DNA of 64,000 nucleotides from Fructilactobacillus cliffordii (GTDB lineage: Bacteria; Bacillota; Bacilli; Lactobacillales; Lactobacillaceae). The notes beneath the pieces are model-generated. The model ran no database searches. It saw only the letters and a program-made list of their open reading frames with translations, and was not told the origin of the DNA. Location of the stretch: assembly GCF_024029355.1 (NCBI RefSeq), contig NZ_CP097117.1, positions 682,001 through 746,000 of the forward strand, read 5' to 3'. Shown in pieces: positions 24,243 through 33,119 of the stretch (its first letter is position 1; each line of letters begins with the position of its first letter). Made by a program: the position numbers and the translations under genes.

Positions 24243-25625
24243 TCAATTTCGATCATAATTAGTCATTCGCAACGGGTTCACCCACTGATCAAACTCCGCC
24301 GCCGTTAGGTATCCCGATGCAAGCGCCGCGTCCCGCAAATTTTCGTTGGCCTGCGCCGCCTGGTTCGCAATTTCAGCCGCGTGGTGGTAACCGATGTGAG
24401 GACTTAACGCCGTCACCGTCATCAACGAGGAATCAACCAATTGCTGCATCCGCTCCCGGTTCACCTGAATTCCACTAACCATCTTATCCGTGAAGTTCGG
24501 CAGTAAATCAGTCAGTAATCCCACTGACTCTAGGAAGGTGGCAATCATCACCGGTTTATACACGTTCATTTCAAAGTTTCCCTGGCTGTTAGCCACCGTT
24601 AGCGTCGTGTCGTTCCCCATGATCCGCGTCGCCGCCATCGTCATCGCCTCGGCCTGAGTCGGGTTCACCTTGCCCGGCATGATGGACGACCCCGGTTCGT
24701 TCGCGGGAATCGTCAGTTCCCCGTAACCGGCCCGCGGTCCACTAGCTAAGAAACGAATGTCATTCGCAATTTTTAATAAGTCCGAAGCAAGGGTCCGCAC
24801 GGCGCCGTGGGTATTTAACAAAGCCGAATGCGCGGACAGTCCCGCAAATTTATTGCCCACGCGATAATAGACTCCCTGGGCTTGACTTAAAGCCTGCACC
24901 ATCTGTTCGTCAAAACCAGCTGGGGTATTCAACCCAGTTCCAACCGCCGTTCCCCCAATCGGTAACTCCAGCAATCCCTGCGCGTTTTCCTGTAAGGCCT
25001 GTTGATCGCGCTGCAAGGTACTGCGCCATCCGGAAACCTCCTGGCCAAAGGTCAACGGAGTGGCATCTTGCAGGTGGGTTCGGCCAATCTTGACCACTAC
25101 TTGATACTTGCTTTCCAACTGCTGGAACGCCGTAATTAAGTGTTGTAACGGCGACATTAGCGCTTGAACGGCTTGATAAGCTGCCATGTTCATCGCCGTC
25201 GGGAAAGTATCGTTTGAACTTTGCGAAGCATTCACGTCGTCATTCGGTTGCACCGTAAGGTCAGGCTGATTCTGCTGCACCACGTGGGTAATGACCTCGT
25301 TCACGTTCATGTTGGTTTGGGTTCCGGAACCGGTTTGGTAAACATGAAGCGGAAAATCCTGCATTAAAGCAGAATCGTCTAGGTCCAATAATTGATCAAC
25401 CGCTGCTTCAATCGCAGCTGCTTTTTCCGGTGCCAGCTTCTGATCCTGGGCATTGACCTGCGCTGCAGCTCGTTTAATGATCAACAACGCTCGAATTACT
25501 TGCACTGGCATTAATGGTCCCACCGGAAAATTATGGCGACTTCGTTCCGTTTGCGCTCCCCAGAGGGCGTTTTTCGGGACTTGCACGTCCCCTAAGGTAT
25601 CAGATTCAGTTCGATATTCGGTCAT
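24243..25625 (-). CDS. fumC: Fumarate hydratase, class II
   Basis: Interconverts fumarate and malate; 460 residues. Signature GSSIMPGKVNPTQAE is complete, with TGSGTQTNMNVNE and the substrate-binding GRTHLQDATPLTFGQE. It lies 21 bases after codA. In lactobacilli, fumarase belongs to a partial citric acid route; fumarate here is also released by PurB, encoded just upstream. Confidence 0.95.
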   Translation of the reverse strand: MTEYRTESDTLGDVQVPKNALWGAQTERSRHNFPVGPLMPVQVIRALLIIKRAAAQVNAQDQKLAPEKAAAIEAAVDQLLDLDDSALMQDFPLHVYQTGSGTQTNMNVNEVITHVVQQNQPDLTVQPNDDVNASQSSNDTFPTAMNMAAYQAVQALMSPLQHLITAFQQLESKYQVVVKIGRTHLQDATPLTFGQEVSGWRSTLQRDQQALQENAQGLLELPIGGTAVGTGLNTPAGFDEQMVQALSQAQGVYYRVGNKFAGLSAHSALLNTHGAVRTLASDLLKIANDIRFLASGPRAGYGELTIPANEPGSSIMPGKVNPTQAEAMTMAATRIMGNDTTLTVANSQGNFEMNVYKPVMIATFLESVGLLTDLLPNFTDKMVSGIQVNRERMQQLVDSSLMTVTALSPHIGYHHAAEIANQAAQANENLRDAALASGYLTAAEFDQWVNPLRMTNYDRN

Positions 25626-25646
25626 CGGGTTCTCCTTTTTGATTGT

Positions 25647-26882
25647 TTAGAAATTTAGGCGCGCGGTCTGCGGGTGATTTTCTACTAAAACCTTGCCGTT
25701 TCGAATGGAGTACAGCAACGGCCGCCGTTCGTTTAAATCGTCATAAAAATTGGACCCGGCAAAAATCAAAAAACTGGCTGGTTTCCCGACTTCAATGCCG
25801 TAGTGATCCTGCACGTGGAGGGTTTTGGCACCGTTTGTACTAATCAACCGGTAGGAATCCAAAATCTGGTGATAGCCCATTAACCCACTGGCTAAAATCC
25901 CAACGTAAAGTGCATCTAGCATGTTGCCGTCGCCCATCGGATACCACGGATCCTTAATGTCATCCTCTCCAAAGGAAACGTTGATGTGGTGTTCTAGCAA
26001 TTCTTTAACCCGTGTCAAGCCTCGTCGTTTGGGATAAGTATCAAAGCGGCCGCCCAGGTGCATGTTTACCAGGGGATTGGCCACAAAGTTCAATTGAGAC
26101 AATTCTAGCACCCGCATTAGTTTATAAGCATAGGCATCGTTTACGCTTGCAAACGAAACCGTATGGCTAGCGGTCACTCGATCTTTCAACCCAGATTCGT
26201 AGGCCAACGTCGCCAGTACTTCCAAGTTCCGGGATCCCGGATCATCAATTTCGTCACAGTGCACGTCCACCAGTTTGTTGGTGCGCTCCGCGAGGTCCAT
26301 GATAAATTCCAGGGATTCCTTCCCGTAGTACTGGTTAAATTCGTAGTGGGGAATCCCCCCAATCACATCCACGCCCATTTGCGCGGCGGTTTCCATTAGT
26401 TTCTTTCCATTTGGAAACGATAAAATTCCTTCCTGAGGAAACGCCACCAGTTGGAGTTCCATGAAGTCAGAAACTTCATCACGAACCTCCAGTAGAGCTT
26501 TAAGTGCCGTGAAACTGGGGTCAGTGGTATCAACGTGACTGCGCACGAACTGGACCCCGTGTTTGGCCTGCCGTTTTAGCGTCGCGAGCGCCCGTTGTTT
26601 TACATCGTCATGGGTCAGCTGAGGTTTTCGTTCCGACCAAATCTGAATTCCATCAAACAGCGTTCCCGTTTCGTTCCAGCGTGGTTCTCCGGCCGTTAAA
26701 GTCGAATCTAGGTGCACGTGGGAGTCCACAAACGGTGGCAACAGTAAATTACCCGTGGCATCGATGACTTGTTCATCCGGCTGGGGCGTTAAATGTGGGG
26801 AAATTTCGGTAATCACTCCGTCCTGACTGCGTACATCTTGCGGCGTTTCCTGGTTTTCAATTACAACCTGTTGAATTAACAT
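25647..26882 (-). CDS. codA: Cytosine deaminase (CodA-type amidohydrolase)
   Basis: 411 residues. Metal-binding HVH is at 55-57 (DSHVHLDSTLTAGEP), followed by SHVDTTD, VAFPQEGILSFPNGK, VHCDEIDD, SHTVSFA and FGEDDIKDPWYPMG, an order that closely follows E. coli CodA. The reference enzyme has His where this one has Glu, next to the metal Asp in FG(H/E)DD. It converts cytosine to uracil and ammonia for pyrimidine salvage. ATG at 26882 follows AAAGGA; the longer frame would run through the purB terminator. Likely cotranscribed with fumC. Confidence 0.88.
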   Translation of the reverse strand: MLIQQVVIENQETPQDVRSQDGVITEISPHLTPQPDEQVIDATGNLLLPPFVDSHVHLDSTLTAGEPRWNETGTLFDGIQIWSERKPQLTHDDVKQRALATLKRQAKHGVQFVRSHVDTTDPSFTALKALLEVRDEVSDFMELQLVAFPQEGILSFPNGKKLMETAAQMGVDVIGGIPHYEFNQYYGKESLEFIMDLAERTNKLVDVHCDEIDDPGSRNLEVLATLAYESGLKDRVTASHTVSFASVNDAYAYKLMRVLELSQLNFVANPLVNMHLGGRFDTYPKRRGLTRVKELLEHHINVSFGEDDIKDPWYPMGDGNMLDALYVGILASGLMGYHQILDSYRLISTNGAKTLHVQDHYGIEVGKPASFLIFAGSNFYDDLNERRPLLYSIRNGKVLVENHPQTARLNF

Positions 26883-26913
26883 CCGTAATCCTTTCTCTTC
26901 ATCATCGTGGTTA

Positions 26914-26950
26914 GAAAAAATTCCATTCACGGACTAGCCGTCAATGGAAT
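26914..26950 (-). terminator. Terminator after purB
   Basis: Arms ATTCCATT/AATGGAAT around a loop that itself contains pairing GACGG...CCGTG; six T follow. Confidence 0.85.
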
Positions 26951-26963
26951 CTTGTTCGTGCAC

Positions 26964-28259
26964 TTATTCTAATCCGACCCGTTTGAAAATATCATCCACG
27001 TGTCGCAGGTGGTAGTGGTAATCAAAGGCATCGTTAATTTCTGCTTCGCTCAAACGGTCCGTAATTTCTGGACTGTTTTCTACCAATTCCCGGAAGGAAG
27101 TTTGTTCATCCCAGGACTTGGCCGTGAGTGGTTGCACTAAATCGTAAGCAGCTTCCCGGCTCAAACCGGTGTTAATCAATTTTAACATCACCCGTTGACT
27201 GTAAATCAGACCGTGCGTGATGTTCATGTTTTCCTTCATGCGCTCTGGGAAAACGTCCAGGTTCTTTACGATGTTGTTAAACCGGTGCAACATGTAGTCT
27301 AACAACGTGGTTCCTTCAGGGAGGATGATTCGTTCTGACGAAGAGTGAGAAATGTCGCGTTCGTGCCACAACGAAACGTTTTCGTAAGCCGGCGTCATCA
27401 AACCCCGCATCGTTCGAGCCAAACCACAAATATTTTCTGACCCGATGGGGTTCCGTTTGTGAGGCATCGCTGAGGATCCCTTTTGACCGGCATTAAAGTG
27501 TTCTTCCACTTCATGAATTTCTGACCGTTGCAGGCTCCGAATTTCTGTCGCAAAGTTTTCCAAACTAGTGGCCGTTAATGCCAGGACGGCAATGTATTCG
27601 GCGTGTAAATCACGGGGCAGCACTTGACTCCCAATTTCCTGAGCCCGCAGTCCGAGTTTGTCACAAACGTACCGTTCCACTTCGGGATCAATGTTGGCAA
27701 AAGTTCCCACCGCTCCCGAAATTTTTCCGGCTTCAACGCCCGCAGCCGCATGCTCAAAACGGTCAATATCTCGATTCAATTCGGAGTACCACCGGGCTAG
27801 TTTCAACCCAAACGTGGTGGGCTCTGCTTGCACCCCGTGGGTTCGACCCATCATAACCGTATCTTTGTACTGTAGGGCTTTTTCTCTAATCGTTTCCTTT
27901 AAAATCAGCAAATCCTCGCGCAACACGGCGTTGGCTTGTTTTAACCGAACCCCTTGCGCCGTATCCACAACGTCCGTACTGGTAACACCATAGTGAATCC
28001 AGCGTTTTTCGGGTCCTAAGGATTCAGAAACGTCCCGGGTAAAGGCCACCACGTCATGGTGCGTTACTGCTTCGATTTTAGCAATTTCATCCGGATCAAA
28101 CTTCGCTTTTTGTTGGATAGATTTTAAATCAGCATCCGGAATTAATCCCAGTTTATTCCAAGCTTCATCAATCGCAATTTCAACGTCTAACCAGGATTGG
28201 TACTGGTTTTGCATACTCCAAATTTTTTTCATTGGTGCGCGTGTATACCGCTCAATCAT
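26964..28259 (-). CDS. purB: Adenylosuccinate lyase
   Basis: Acts twice in purine synthesis, splitting SAICAR and adenylosuccinate with release of fumarate. 431 residues, usual size. Family signature GSSAMPHKRNPIGSE is intact; so are MGRTHGVQAEPTTFG and the early HHDVVAF. It has its own promoter and terminator. purA is nearby on the other strand across the phosphatase gene, and both have PurBox-like sequences. Confidence 0.97.
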   Translation of the reverse strand: MIERYTRAPMKKIWSMQNQYQSWLDVEIAIDEAWNKLGLIPDADLKSIQQKAKFDPDEIAKIEAVTHHDVVAFTRDVSESLGPEKRWIHYGVTSTDVVDTAQGVRLKQANAVLREDLLILKETIREKALQYKDTVMMGRTHGVQAEPTTFGLKLARWYSELNRDIDRFEHAAAGVEAGKISGAVGTFANIDPEVERYVCDKLGLRAQEIGSQVLPRDLHAEYIAVLALTATSLENFATEIRSLQRSEIHEVEEHFNAGQKGSSAMPHKRNPIGSENICGLARTMRGLMTPAYENVSLWHERDISHSSSERIILPEGTTLLDYMLHRFNNIVKNLDVFPERMKENMNITHGLIYSQRVMLKLINTGLSREAAYDLVQPLTAKSWDEQTSFRELVENSPEITDRLSEAEINDAFDYHYHLRHVDDIFKRVGLE

Positions 28260-28290
28260 TGTTGGTCTCCCCCACTCTTAAATTACTTTA

Positions 28291-28318
28291 ATTCTAACGA
28301 TTTCTGGATTTTTGTCAA
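28291..28318 (-). promoter_or_regulatory. purB promoter
   Basis: TTGACA (28313-28318), 16-base spacer, TAGAAT (28291-28296) on the minus strand, ~32 bases before the start codon. Confidence 0.8.
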
Positions 28319-28321
28319 TTA

Positions 28322-28345
28322 TCGTCCGGATTTTCACGAACTTTA
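28322..28345. promoter_or_regulatory. Possible paired PurBox upstream of purB
   Basis: CCGGAC on the minus strand (28324-28329) and ACGAACTTT on the plus strand (from 28336) resemble inverted copies of the PurR box core CCGAAC. They sit just upstream of the -35 box. Each has a mismatch. Confidence 0.4.
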
Positions 28346-28439
28346 TCCTTGCTAATTATTTTTTGTTTAACCTTTAAGGAATGCGCTTCCATTTAATGGT
28401 ATACTACTAATTAAATCACAACCCTAAAGGAGCAAACTC

Positions 28440-29192
28440 ATGACAGCATCAAAAATTGTAAACTTTCGCGATATTGGCGGTATTCCAGTTGCTGGAGGAA
28501 CCCTACGGCCGGGAATTTTCCTGCGCAGCGGTCAGTTAGTTGATTTAACCCCGGCAGACGTTGATTTTCTCGTTAATCAGCATCATTTAAAGGAAGTTTT
28601 TGACTTCCGGAGTAAAAAAGAAATCGAGCAACAACCAGATACCACCATGCCCGGGGTTAAGTATCAAAACATTGACATCCTGGCTTCCGCTACTAACAGT
28701 AGTGCTTCCATTGAAGACATGTTAATGCATGCCGATAACATTACAGAGGGTATGTTAAATACTTATGAACAACTGGTACTTAGTGAATCGGCGCAAAAAG
28801 GCTATCATGATTTTCTAACGGAAGCCTTGAAGCTGAACGAACCGCTGTTATTCCACTGTTTTGCTGGTAAAGACCGCACTGGCTTTGGTGCCGCTTTAAT
28901 CCTGAAACTGGCCGGTGCTTCTGACGACCAAATTTACGCCGACTACCTTAAAACCAATGAAATGCGTAAAGCCAACAATGAAGCAATTATTAACTCCCTG
29001 CAGGGGAAAATTTCCGCCGAACAAGTTAAAGCGCTCCAAGTAGCTTTGAACGTTGACAAGAGTTACCTCGAACGGGCCTTCGCTACGATTAATCAACACT
29101 ACGGTAATTTTGCAAATTACCTGACGGAAGCCCTCGACTTAGACGAAAACTTCCAAACTAAATTTAAACAGACGTTTGTCATTTCTGAATAA
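28440..29192 (+). CDS. Tyrosine-protein phosphatase (Y_phosphatase3 family)
   Basis: 250 residues. Active-site loop HCFAGKDRTG has Cys140 and Arg146 (C-x5-R), and the N-terminal NFRDIGG with RSGQL is typical of this bacterial phosphatase family; related proteins dephosphorylate phosphotyrosine and sometimes phosphoinositides. The substrate is unknown here. ATG follows AAAGGAG. An extended -10 (TGGTATACT, 28398-28406 region) lies 35 bases upstream. It sits alone between purB and purA. Confidence 0.88.
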   Translation: MTASKIVNFRDIGGIPVAGGTLRPGIFLRSGQLVDLTPADVDFLVNQHHLKEVFDFRSKKEIEQQPDTTMPGVKYQNIDILASATNSSASIEDMLMHADNITEGMLNTYEQLVLSESAQKGYHDFLTEALKLNEPLLFHCFAGKDRTGFGAALILKLAGASDDQIYADYLKTNEMRKANNEAIINSLQGKISAEQVKALQVALNVDKSYLERAFATINQHYGNFANYLTEALDLDENFQTKFKQTFVISE

Positions 29193-29206
29193 TGGTTTAA
29201 CCATCT

Positions 29207-29262
29207 AAACCGACCACTCCTGTCTATCCCCAATGGGCTAGATGGTGGCGGTCGGTTTTTGT
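29207..29262 (+). terminator. Terminator after the tyrosine phosphatase gene
   Basis: Outer arms AAACCGACC/GGTCGGTTT, an inner small hairpin TCTA...TAGA, then five T. Confidence 0.78.
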
Positions 29263-29272
29263 TTCTTAAATA

Positions 29273-29285
29273 AAACCCGAACTTT
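29273..29285 (+). promoter_or_regulatory. PurBox-like sequence upstream of purA
   Basis: AAACCCGAACTTT fits the PurR box consensus AWWWCCGAACWWT at most positions. A weaker CCGTTAAG-type copy follows 23 bases later (around 29300). Located ~90 bases before purA. Confidence 0.5.
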
Positions 29286-29373
29286 TAATCTGCAAAAATC
29301 CGTTAAGTTCTTGATTTCACCGGGTAAGATTGGTAAACTTGCTACTGGTAAAAAAATTTAACGAGGTGCTTAT

Positions 29374-30642
29374 ATGTCAGTAACAGTGGTTGTTGGTAGT
29401 CAATGGGGCGATGAAGGTAAGGGTAAAATCGTCGATTATCTCAGTAAAGATTCCGATGCAATTGCACGATACCAAGGAGGCGACAACGCCGGCCATACGA
29501 TTGTCTTTAACGGACACAAGTTTAGCCTGCAACTGTTGCCATCTGGGATTTTTTACTCCGATAAACTGGCTGTCATTGGGAATGGCGTGGTGCTAAACCC
29601 GAAGTCGCTCTTTGCAGAAATTAATTATCTCAACGAAAACGACGTACCGACCGATAACCTACGGATTTCTTCGCGGGCTCAGGTCATTATGCCGTACCAC
29701 ATTCTGTTAGACGAACTAAGCGAAAAGCAACGGACGAATAAAATCGGAACCACTCACAAGGGAATTGGTCCTGCTTACATGGATAAAATTGCCCGGGTGG
29801 GAATTCGAGTGGCCGATTTAATTGATCCGGAGACGTTCAAACGAGAACTCCAAGAAACCCTCCGGCAAAAAAACGAATTATTAACTAAACTGTACGAAGT
29901 GGAACCGTTAGACTTTGATTCCATTTACAACGAATACAAGGCATATGGGGAACGGATGAAACCGTACGTTACGGATACTTCCGTCCTCTTAAACAACGCC
30001 ATCGACAAGCAACAAAACGTGCTCTTTGAAGGGGCCCAAGGAATTATGTTGGACATTGACCACGGAACCTATCCGTACGTCACTTCTTCTAATCCGGTTG
30101 CAGGTGGCGCTGCCGTGGGAGCCGGTTTAGGTCCTACCAAGGTAACTGACGTAATTGGCGTCTGCAAGGCCTACACATCCCGCGTGGGTGAAGGTCCCTT
30201 CCCCACTGAATTATTAAATGAAATTGGGGATCACATTAGAGATACCGCCCACGAATTCGGAACGGTCACCAAACGGCCCCGCCGGATCGGCTGGCTGGAC
30301 ACGGTCGGATTGCGGCACGCTGCACGCGTTTCCGGTTTAACTGCCTTGGCCATGAACTGTGTCGACGTACTAGACGAACTCGACGTGCTTAAGGTCTGCA
30401 CCGGTTACCGGCTTAACGGAAAAATTATCGATTACTATCCTGCTAACCTTGATGAACTAGACAACTGTGAACCAGTTTACCAAGAACTGCCAGGTTGGAA
30501 CGAAAGTACCACGGATTGTACCACCTTTGACCAGTTACCGGCTAACGCCCAAAACTACATCAAGACGGTGGAAGACCTGGTTCAGGTTCCCATCGAATGG
30601 TATTCGGTTGGTCCGGATCGGGAACAAACCCACCGGCGGTAA
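29374..30642 (+). CDS. purA: Adenylosuccinate synthetase
   Basis: First step from IMP to AMP, GTP dependent; 422 residues. N-terminal P-loop [11 protein letters not shown], the IMP site NAGHTI and [11 protein letters not shown], and the later [16 protein letters not shown] are all present. ATG follows ACGAGG. Single-gene unit with a strong terminator; a PurBox-like sequence precedes it. Confidence 0.97.
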   Translation: MSVTVVVGSQWGDEGKGKIVDYLSKDSDAIARYQGGDNAGHTIVFNGHKFSLQLLPSGIFYSDKLAVIGNGVVLNPKSLFAEINYLNENDVPTDNLRISSRAQVIMPYHILLDELSEKQRTNKIGTTHKGIGPAYMDKIARVGIRVADLIDPETFKRELQETLRQKNELLTKLYEVEPLDFDSIYNEYKAYGERMKPYVTDTSVLLNNAIDKQQNVLFEGAQGIMLDIDHGTYPYVTSSNPVAGGAAVGAGLGPTKVTDVIGVCKAYTSRVGEGPFPTELLNEIGDHIRDTAHEFGTVTKRPRRIGWLDTVGLRHAARVSGLTALAMNCVDVLDELDVLKVCTGYRLNGKIIDYYPANLDELDNCEPVYQELPGWNESTTDCTTFDQLPANAQNYIKTVEDLVQVPIEWYSVGPDREQTHRR

Positions 30643-30649
30643 TCAAACT

Positions 30650-30692
30650 AAAAAGTCGGTTTCAAATTAAATAATTTGAAACCGATTTTTTT
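30650..30692 (+). terminator. Terminator after purA
   Basis: 14-bp arms TCGGTTTCAAATTA/AATTTGAAACCGA, then seven T. Confidence 0.9.
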
Positions 30693-30761
30693 AATTTGTT
30701 ACTTTTTACCAACGGCTTTGTCCACTTCTTATATCCCGATTAATTAACCACGATTAACCGG

Positions 30762-32015
30762 CTACGCATACGTCTGATATCTTTTCCATAACGAAATCGC
30801 ATATCCAACTCCGAGAACGCCTAGACCACACATTATTCCCCAAATAAATGTTAGCAGGATGAGATTCCCTAAAGCCACGACCACTAGCGAACCCAGAGGA
30901 ATGGTCAAGGTCACTAACGAGTTAATGGCACTCATAATCGTTCCCAACTGTTCTTCTGGGGCGGCTTTCATAATGAAAGCGTCGATCTTAGGAAAAAGAA
31001 TTCCACATAAGTACCCAACGATGGCAACCAACATAATCATCACAATTCTATTTCGTGCAACTAGCATATCTAAAAATAACCCTAATAAAGTAGCCAACAC
31101 CAGGATCACATTGCTTTCAATGCTGGCGCGGCGCAACGGTGGTAGTCCGAAGAAAGATCCAACAATCATACCGCCACTTTCCACCGCTCCCACGAGGGCC
31201 ACGGTAAACCCGTAGTTAAAGAGGATTAGCGAATGATAGTGTAACAAAGTTAACGTCATCAGCACTTCTTGCATGGATGTCAGTAAATTGGTCATCGCAA
31301 AGAGTAAGACAAAATGAAATAATTGCGGAAAATTACGTAATGACCCGTAATTATTTTTCATTTCCCCCACTATCGTTTTCAAACTAAATTTAGTGGAATG
31401 TGGAGTAACGCTTTGTTTTACGGGTACATCCAAATCAACTTGGTGCCGCTTTAAAATTATGTAAGACAACAGGAACGTGACCGCATTGACTAAGGCAAAC
31501 AAAACATAATTTTGGTTTAACAGGGCTAGCAAGGACGCTCCCACCATTCCACCTATCAGACTAATTGATTGGCCGACTCCACCTTGGAAGCCACGAGCCG
31601 TGGTTAAATCCTGTTCTGGCACAATCTTTTTAAAAATCGGAAGCATTAAATAGCCCCCATACGAACCTAAAAATTCTGTCAAAAAATTCAACAGTAACAG
31701 AATCCCAAATAAATACCATTCCGGGGTTAAACTAATTAACCCACTCAATATTAAAAAGAGCCCCATTTGCAGTAACCGAGTGGCTAGCATGCCGCGATAA
31801 TGCTGGTGCGAGTGATCGGCAAAAACTCCAGCAATGATGTTCGTAACGTAGGGTAACGAGGAAATCAGACTCACAGCACTAACCGCCAGATTCGGATTAG
31901 GCATGTGGCTGGCATAGATAATGAAAACAATGTTAAATAAGGTTGTTCCCAGATTATCCAAGAGACCGGAACACATCAAGGCCCGAAATTTTGTGTTTTG
32001 CCAAAAGACTTGCAA
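30762..32015 (-). CDS. Major facilitator superfamily transporter
   Basis: 417 residues with about 12 membrane segments. It resembles the EntS/macrolide-efflux-type (MFS_3-like) exporters: FRALMCSGLLDNLGTTLFN at the start, then VFADHSHQHYRGMLATRLL, a variant of the loop 2-3 MFS motif. Substrate unknown, probably export. The start is TTG, after AGAAGTG; the next in-frame ATG lies inside membrane segment 1. The leader contains the dyad TTTACTAGTTAAA (32039-32051), which may be an operator. Confidence 0.8.
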   Translation of the reverse strand: MQVFWQNTKFRALMCSGLLDNLGTTLFNIVFIIYASHMPNPNLAVSAVSLISSLPYVTNIIAGVFADHSHQHYRGMLATRLLQMGLFLILSGLISLTPEWYLFGILLLLNFLTEFLGSYGGYLMLPIFKKIVPEQDLTTARGFQGGVGQSISLIGGMVGASLLALLNQNYVLFALVNAVTFLLSYIILKRHQVDLDVPVKQSVTPHSTKFSLKTIVGEMKNNYGSLRNFPQLFHFVLLFAMTNLLTSMQEVLMTLTLLHYHSLILFNYGFTVALVGAVESGGMIVGSFFGLPPLRRASIESNVILVLATLLGLFLDMLVARNRIVMIMLVAIVGYLCGILFPKIDAFIMKAAPEEQLGTIMSAINSLVTLTIPLGSLVVVALGNLILLTFIWGIMCGLGVLGVGYAISLWKRYQTYA

Positions 32016-32115
32016 TTAAATTCACTTCTTTCAACTCGTTTACTAGTTAAAGTAATAATTTTTCTTGCGTAAGTTGCCTTTTAGCTTACCAAACTAAATC
32101 CGAAAAGTAAATACG

Positions 32116-32151
32116 CAAAAAAGCACTGAATCAGTTTATTCAGTGCTTTTT
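32116..32151 (-). terminator. Terminator after the PPTase gene
   Basis: Arms AAAAAGCACTGAAT/ATTCAGTGCTTTTT around a 5-6 base loop, with T6 on the minus strand. Confidence 0.88.
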
Positions 32152-32178
32152 ATGTATTTTTAGAATGTGACGTTCGGA

Positions 32179-32757
32179 TTATTCGATTTTCTGGGCCATC
32201 GTCCCTAAGTAATCCTCATGAATGGCTAAAAAGTTAATCGCAAACCGTTGACCGTGCTGTTCAGCCACATCCATCCGGGGCACGTTTACACTCACCGTCC
32301 AAGGCTTACCAGGCAACCCTGCGCCAGTTTCCTTTAGAACGGCTTCTTTCACCGTCCACAACCGCAGCATCGTTAATGATTGCCGGGCTGCTGGTAACTT
32401 TTCTAAGTAGGCTAACTCTGCGACCGTAAAGGCCCGTTTGAGCCGCTTTAATTGGACCGGTTTCACCTTTTCTACATCAACTCCCAGGGGACGGTCTGAA
32501 ATGGCAACCAACACCAAGTCCGCCGAGTGGGAAATATTAAAAGCCGTCGTTCGCTTCGCAAACAACGGCTTCCCGTTCGCAATCGTCGTGAATTCATCAT
32601 CATCTAGTAGCGCGTCTTCCGGCAAATCCATGAGTTTTGCCAATAAAATCCGACCCACTAAATCCTTCTGTTTACGCTGATTATCTTCAATCTGAAACCG
32701 ACGATAGTACGGTTGATATTGCAGGTCAGTAAGCCGTCCGGTTTTGAATTTCAACAA
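32179..32757 (-). CDS. 4'-phosphopantetheinyl transferase, Sfp/Gsp type
   Basis: Attaches phosphopantetheine from CoA to a Ser on a carrier protein. 192 residues, larger than AcpS (~120), so Sfp-like. Motifs: FNISHSADLV (His contacts CoA), GVDVEKV (metal Asp/Glu), and WTVKEAVLKETGAG (Glu and Lys). TTG start 8 bases after GGAGG. It lies 20 bases after a second ACP gene, which is its most likely substrate. Confidence 0.9.
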   Translation of the reverse strand: MLKFKTGRLTDLQYQPYYRRFQIEDNQRKQKDLVGRILLAKLMDLPEDALLDDDEFTTIANGKPLFAKRTTAFNISHSADLVLVAISDRPLGVDVEKVKPVQLKRLKRAFTVAELAYLEKLPAARQSLTMLRLWTVKEAVLKETGAGLPGKPWTVSVNVPRMDVAEQHGQRFAINFLAIHEDYLGTMAQKIE

Positions 32758-32777
32758 ACGAACCGCCTCCTACCTGA

Positions 32778-33035
32778 TTATTTTTGTTCGTCTAGTTGTT
32801 TAGCAACGTAATCAACTAAATCTTGCACCGTTTCCATGCCTTCGTCACCATCGATTTCGATGTCATACTTGTCTTCTAAGGCATCCACGATTTCAAAGAT
32901 ATCCAAACTATCTAAGTCCAAGTTATCTTTGAAATTTGCGTCTAACGTGATTTTGTCAGAATCAATATCCGTTTGATCCACCACAATGTCTTTGATTTCT
33001 GCTAAAATTTGTTCCTTATTTGCTTGTTCTGCCAT
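32778..33035 (-). CDS. Second acyl carrier protein
   Basis: 85 residues, clearly a paralogue of acpP at 20832: both share FKDxLDLDSLDIFEIVDALEDxYD (given with variables) including the phosphopantetheine Ser. It is not beside any ketosynthase but is directly followed by an Sfp-type PPTase, so the pair forms a module. ATG at 33035 lies 8 bases after GGAG. Possible roles are an accessory lipid or cell-envelope acylation path, or a backup for AcpP (inference). Confidence 0.93.
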   Translation of the reverse strand: MAEQANKEQILAEIKDIVVDQTDIDSDKITLDANFKDNLDLDSLDIFEIVDALEDKYDIEIDGDEGMETVQDLVDYVAKQLDEQK

Positions 33036-33119
33036 CATTACCACTCCATTAATTAGTCTAAATTTACTTGAATCAGTCCTATTTTACCATATCTTCACTT
33101 TTTTTGAGTAACCAGGCAA

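Noticed and set aside
29200..29262. Mutually exclusive pairings upstream of purA suggesting a riboswitch
   Set aside because: ACCATCTA/TAGATGGT crosses the main stem, but the layout is explained by the phosphatase terminator, and no known purine or PRPP aptamer core is visible.
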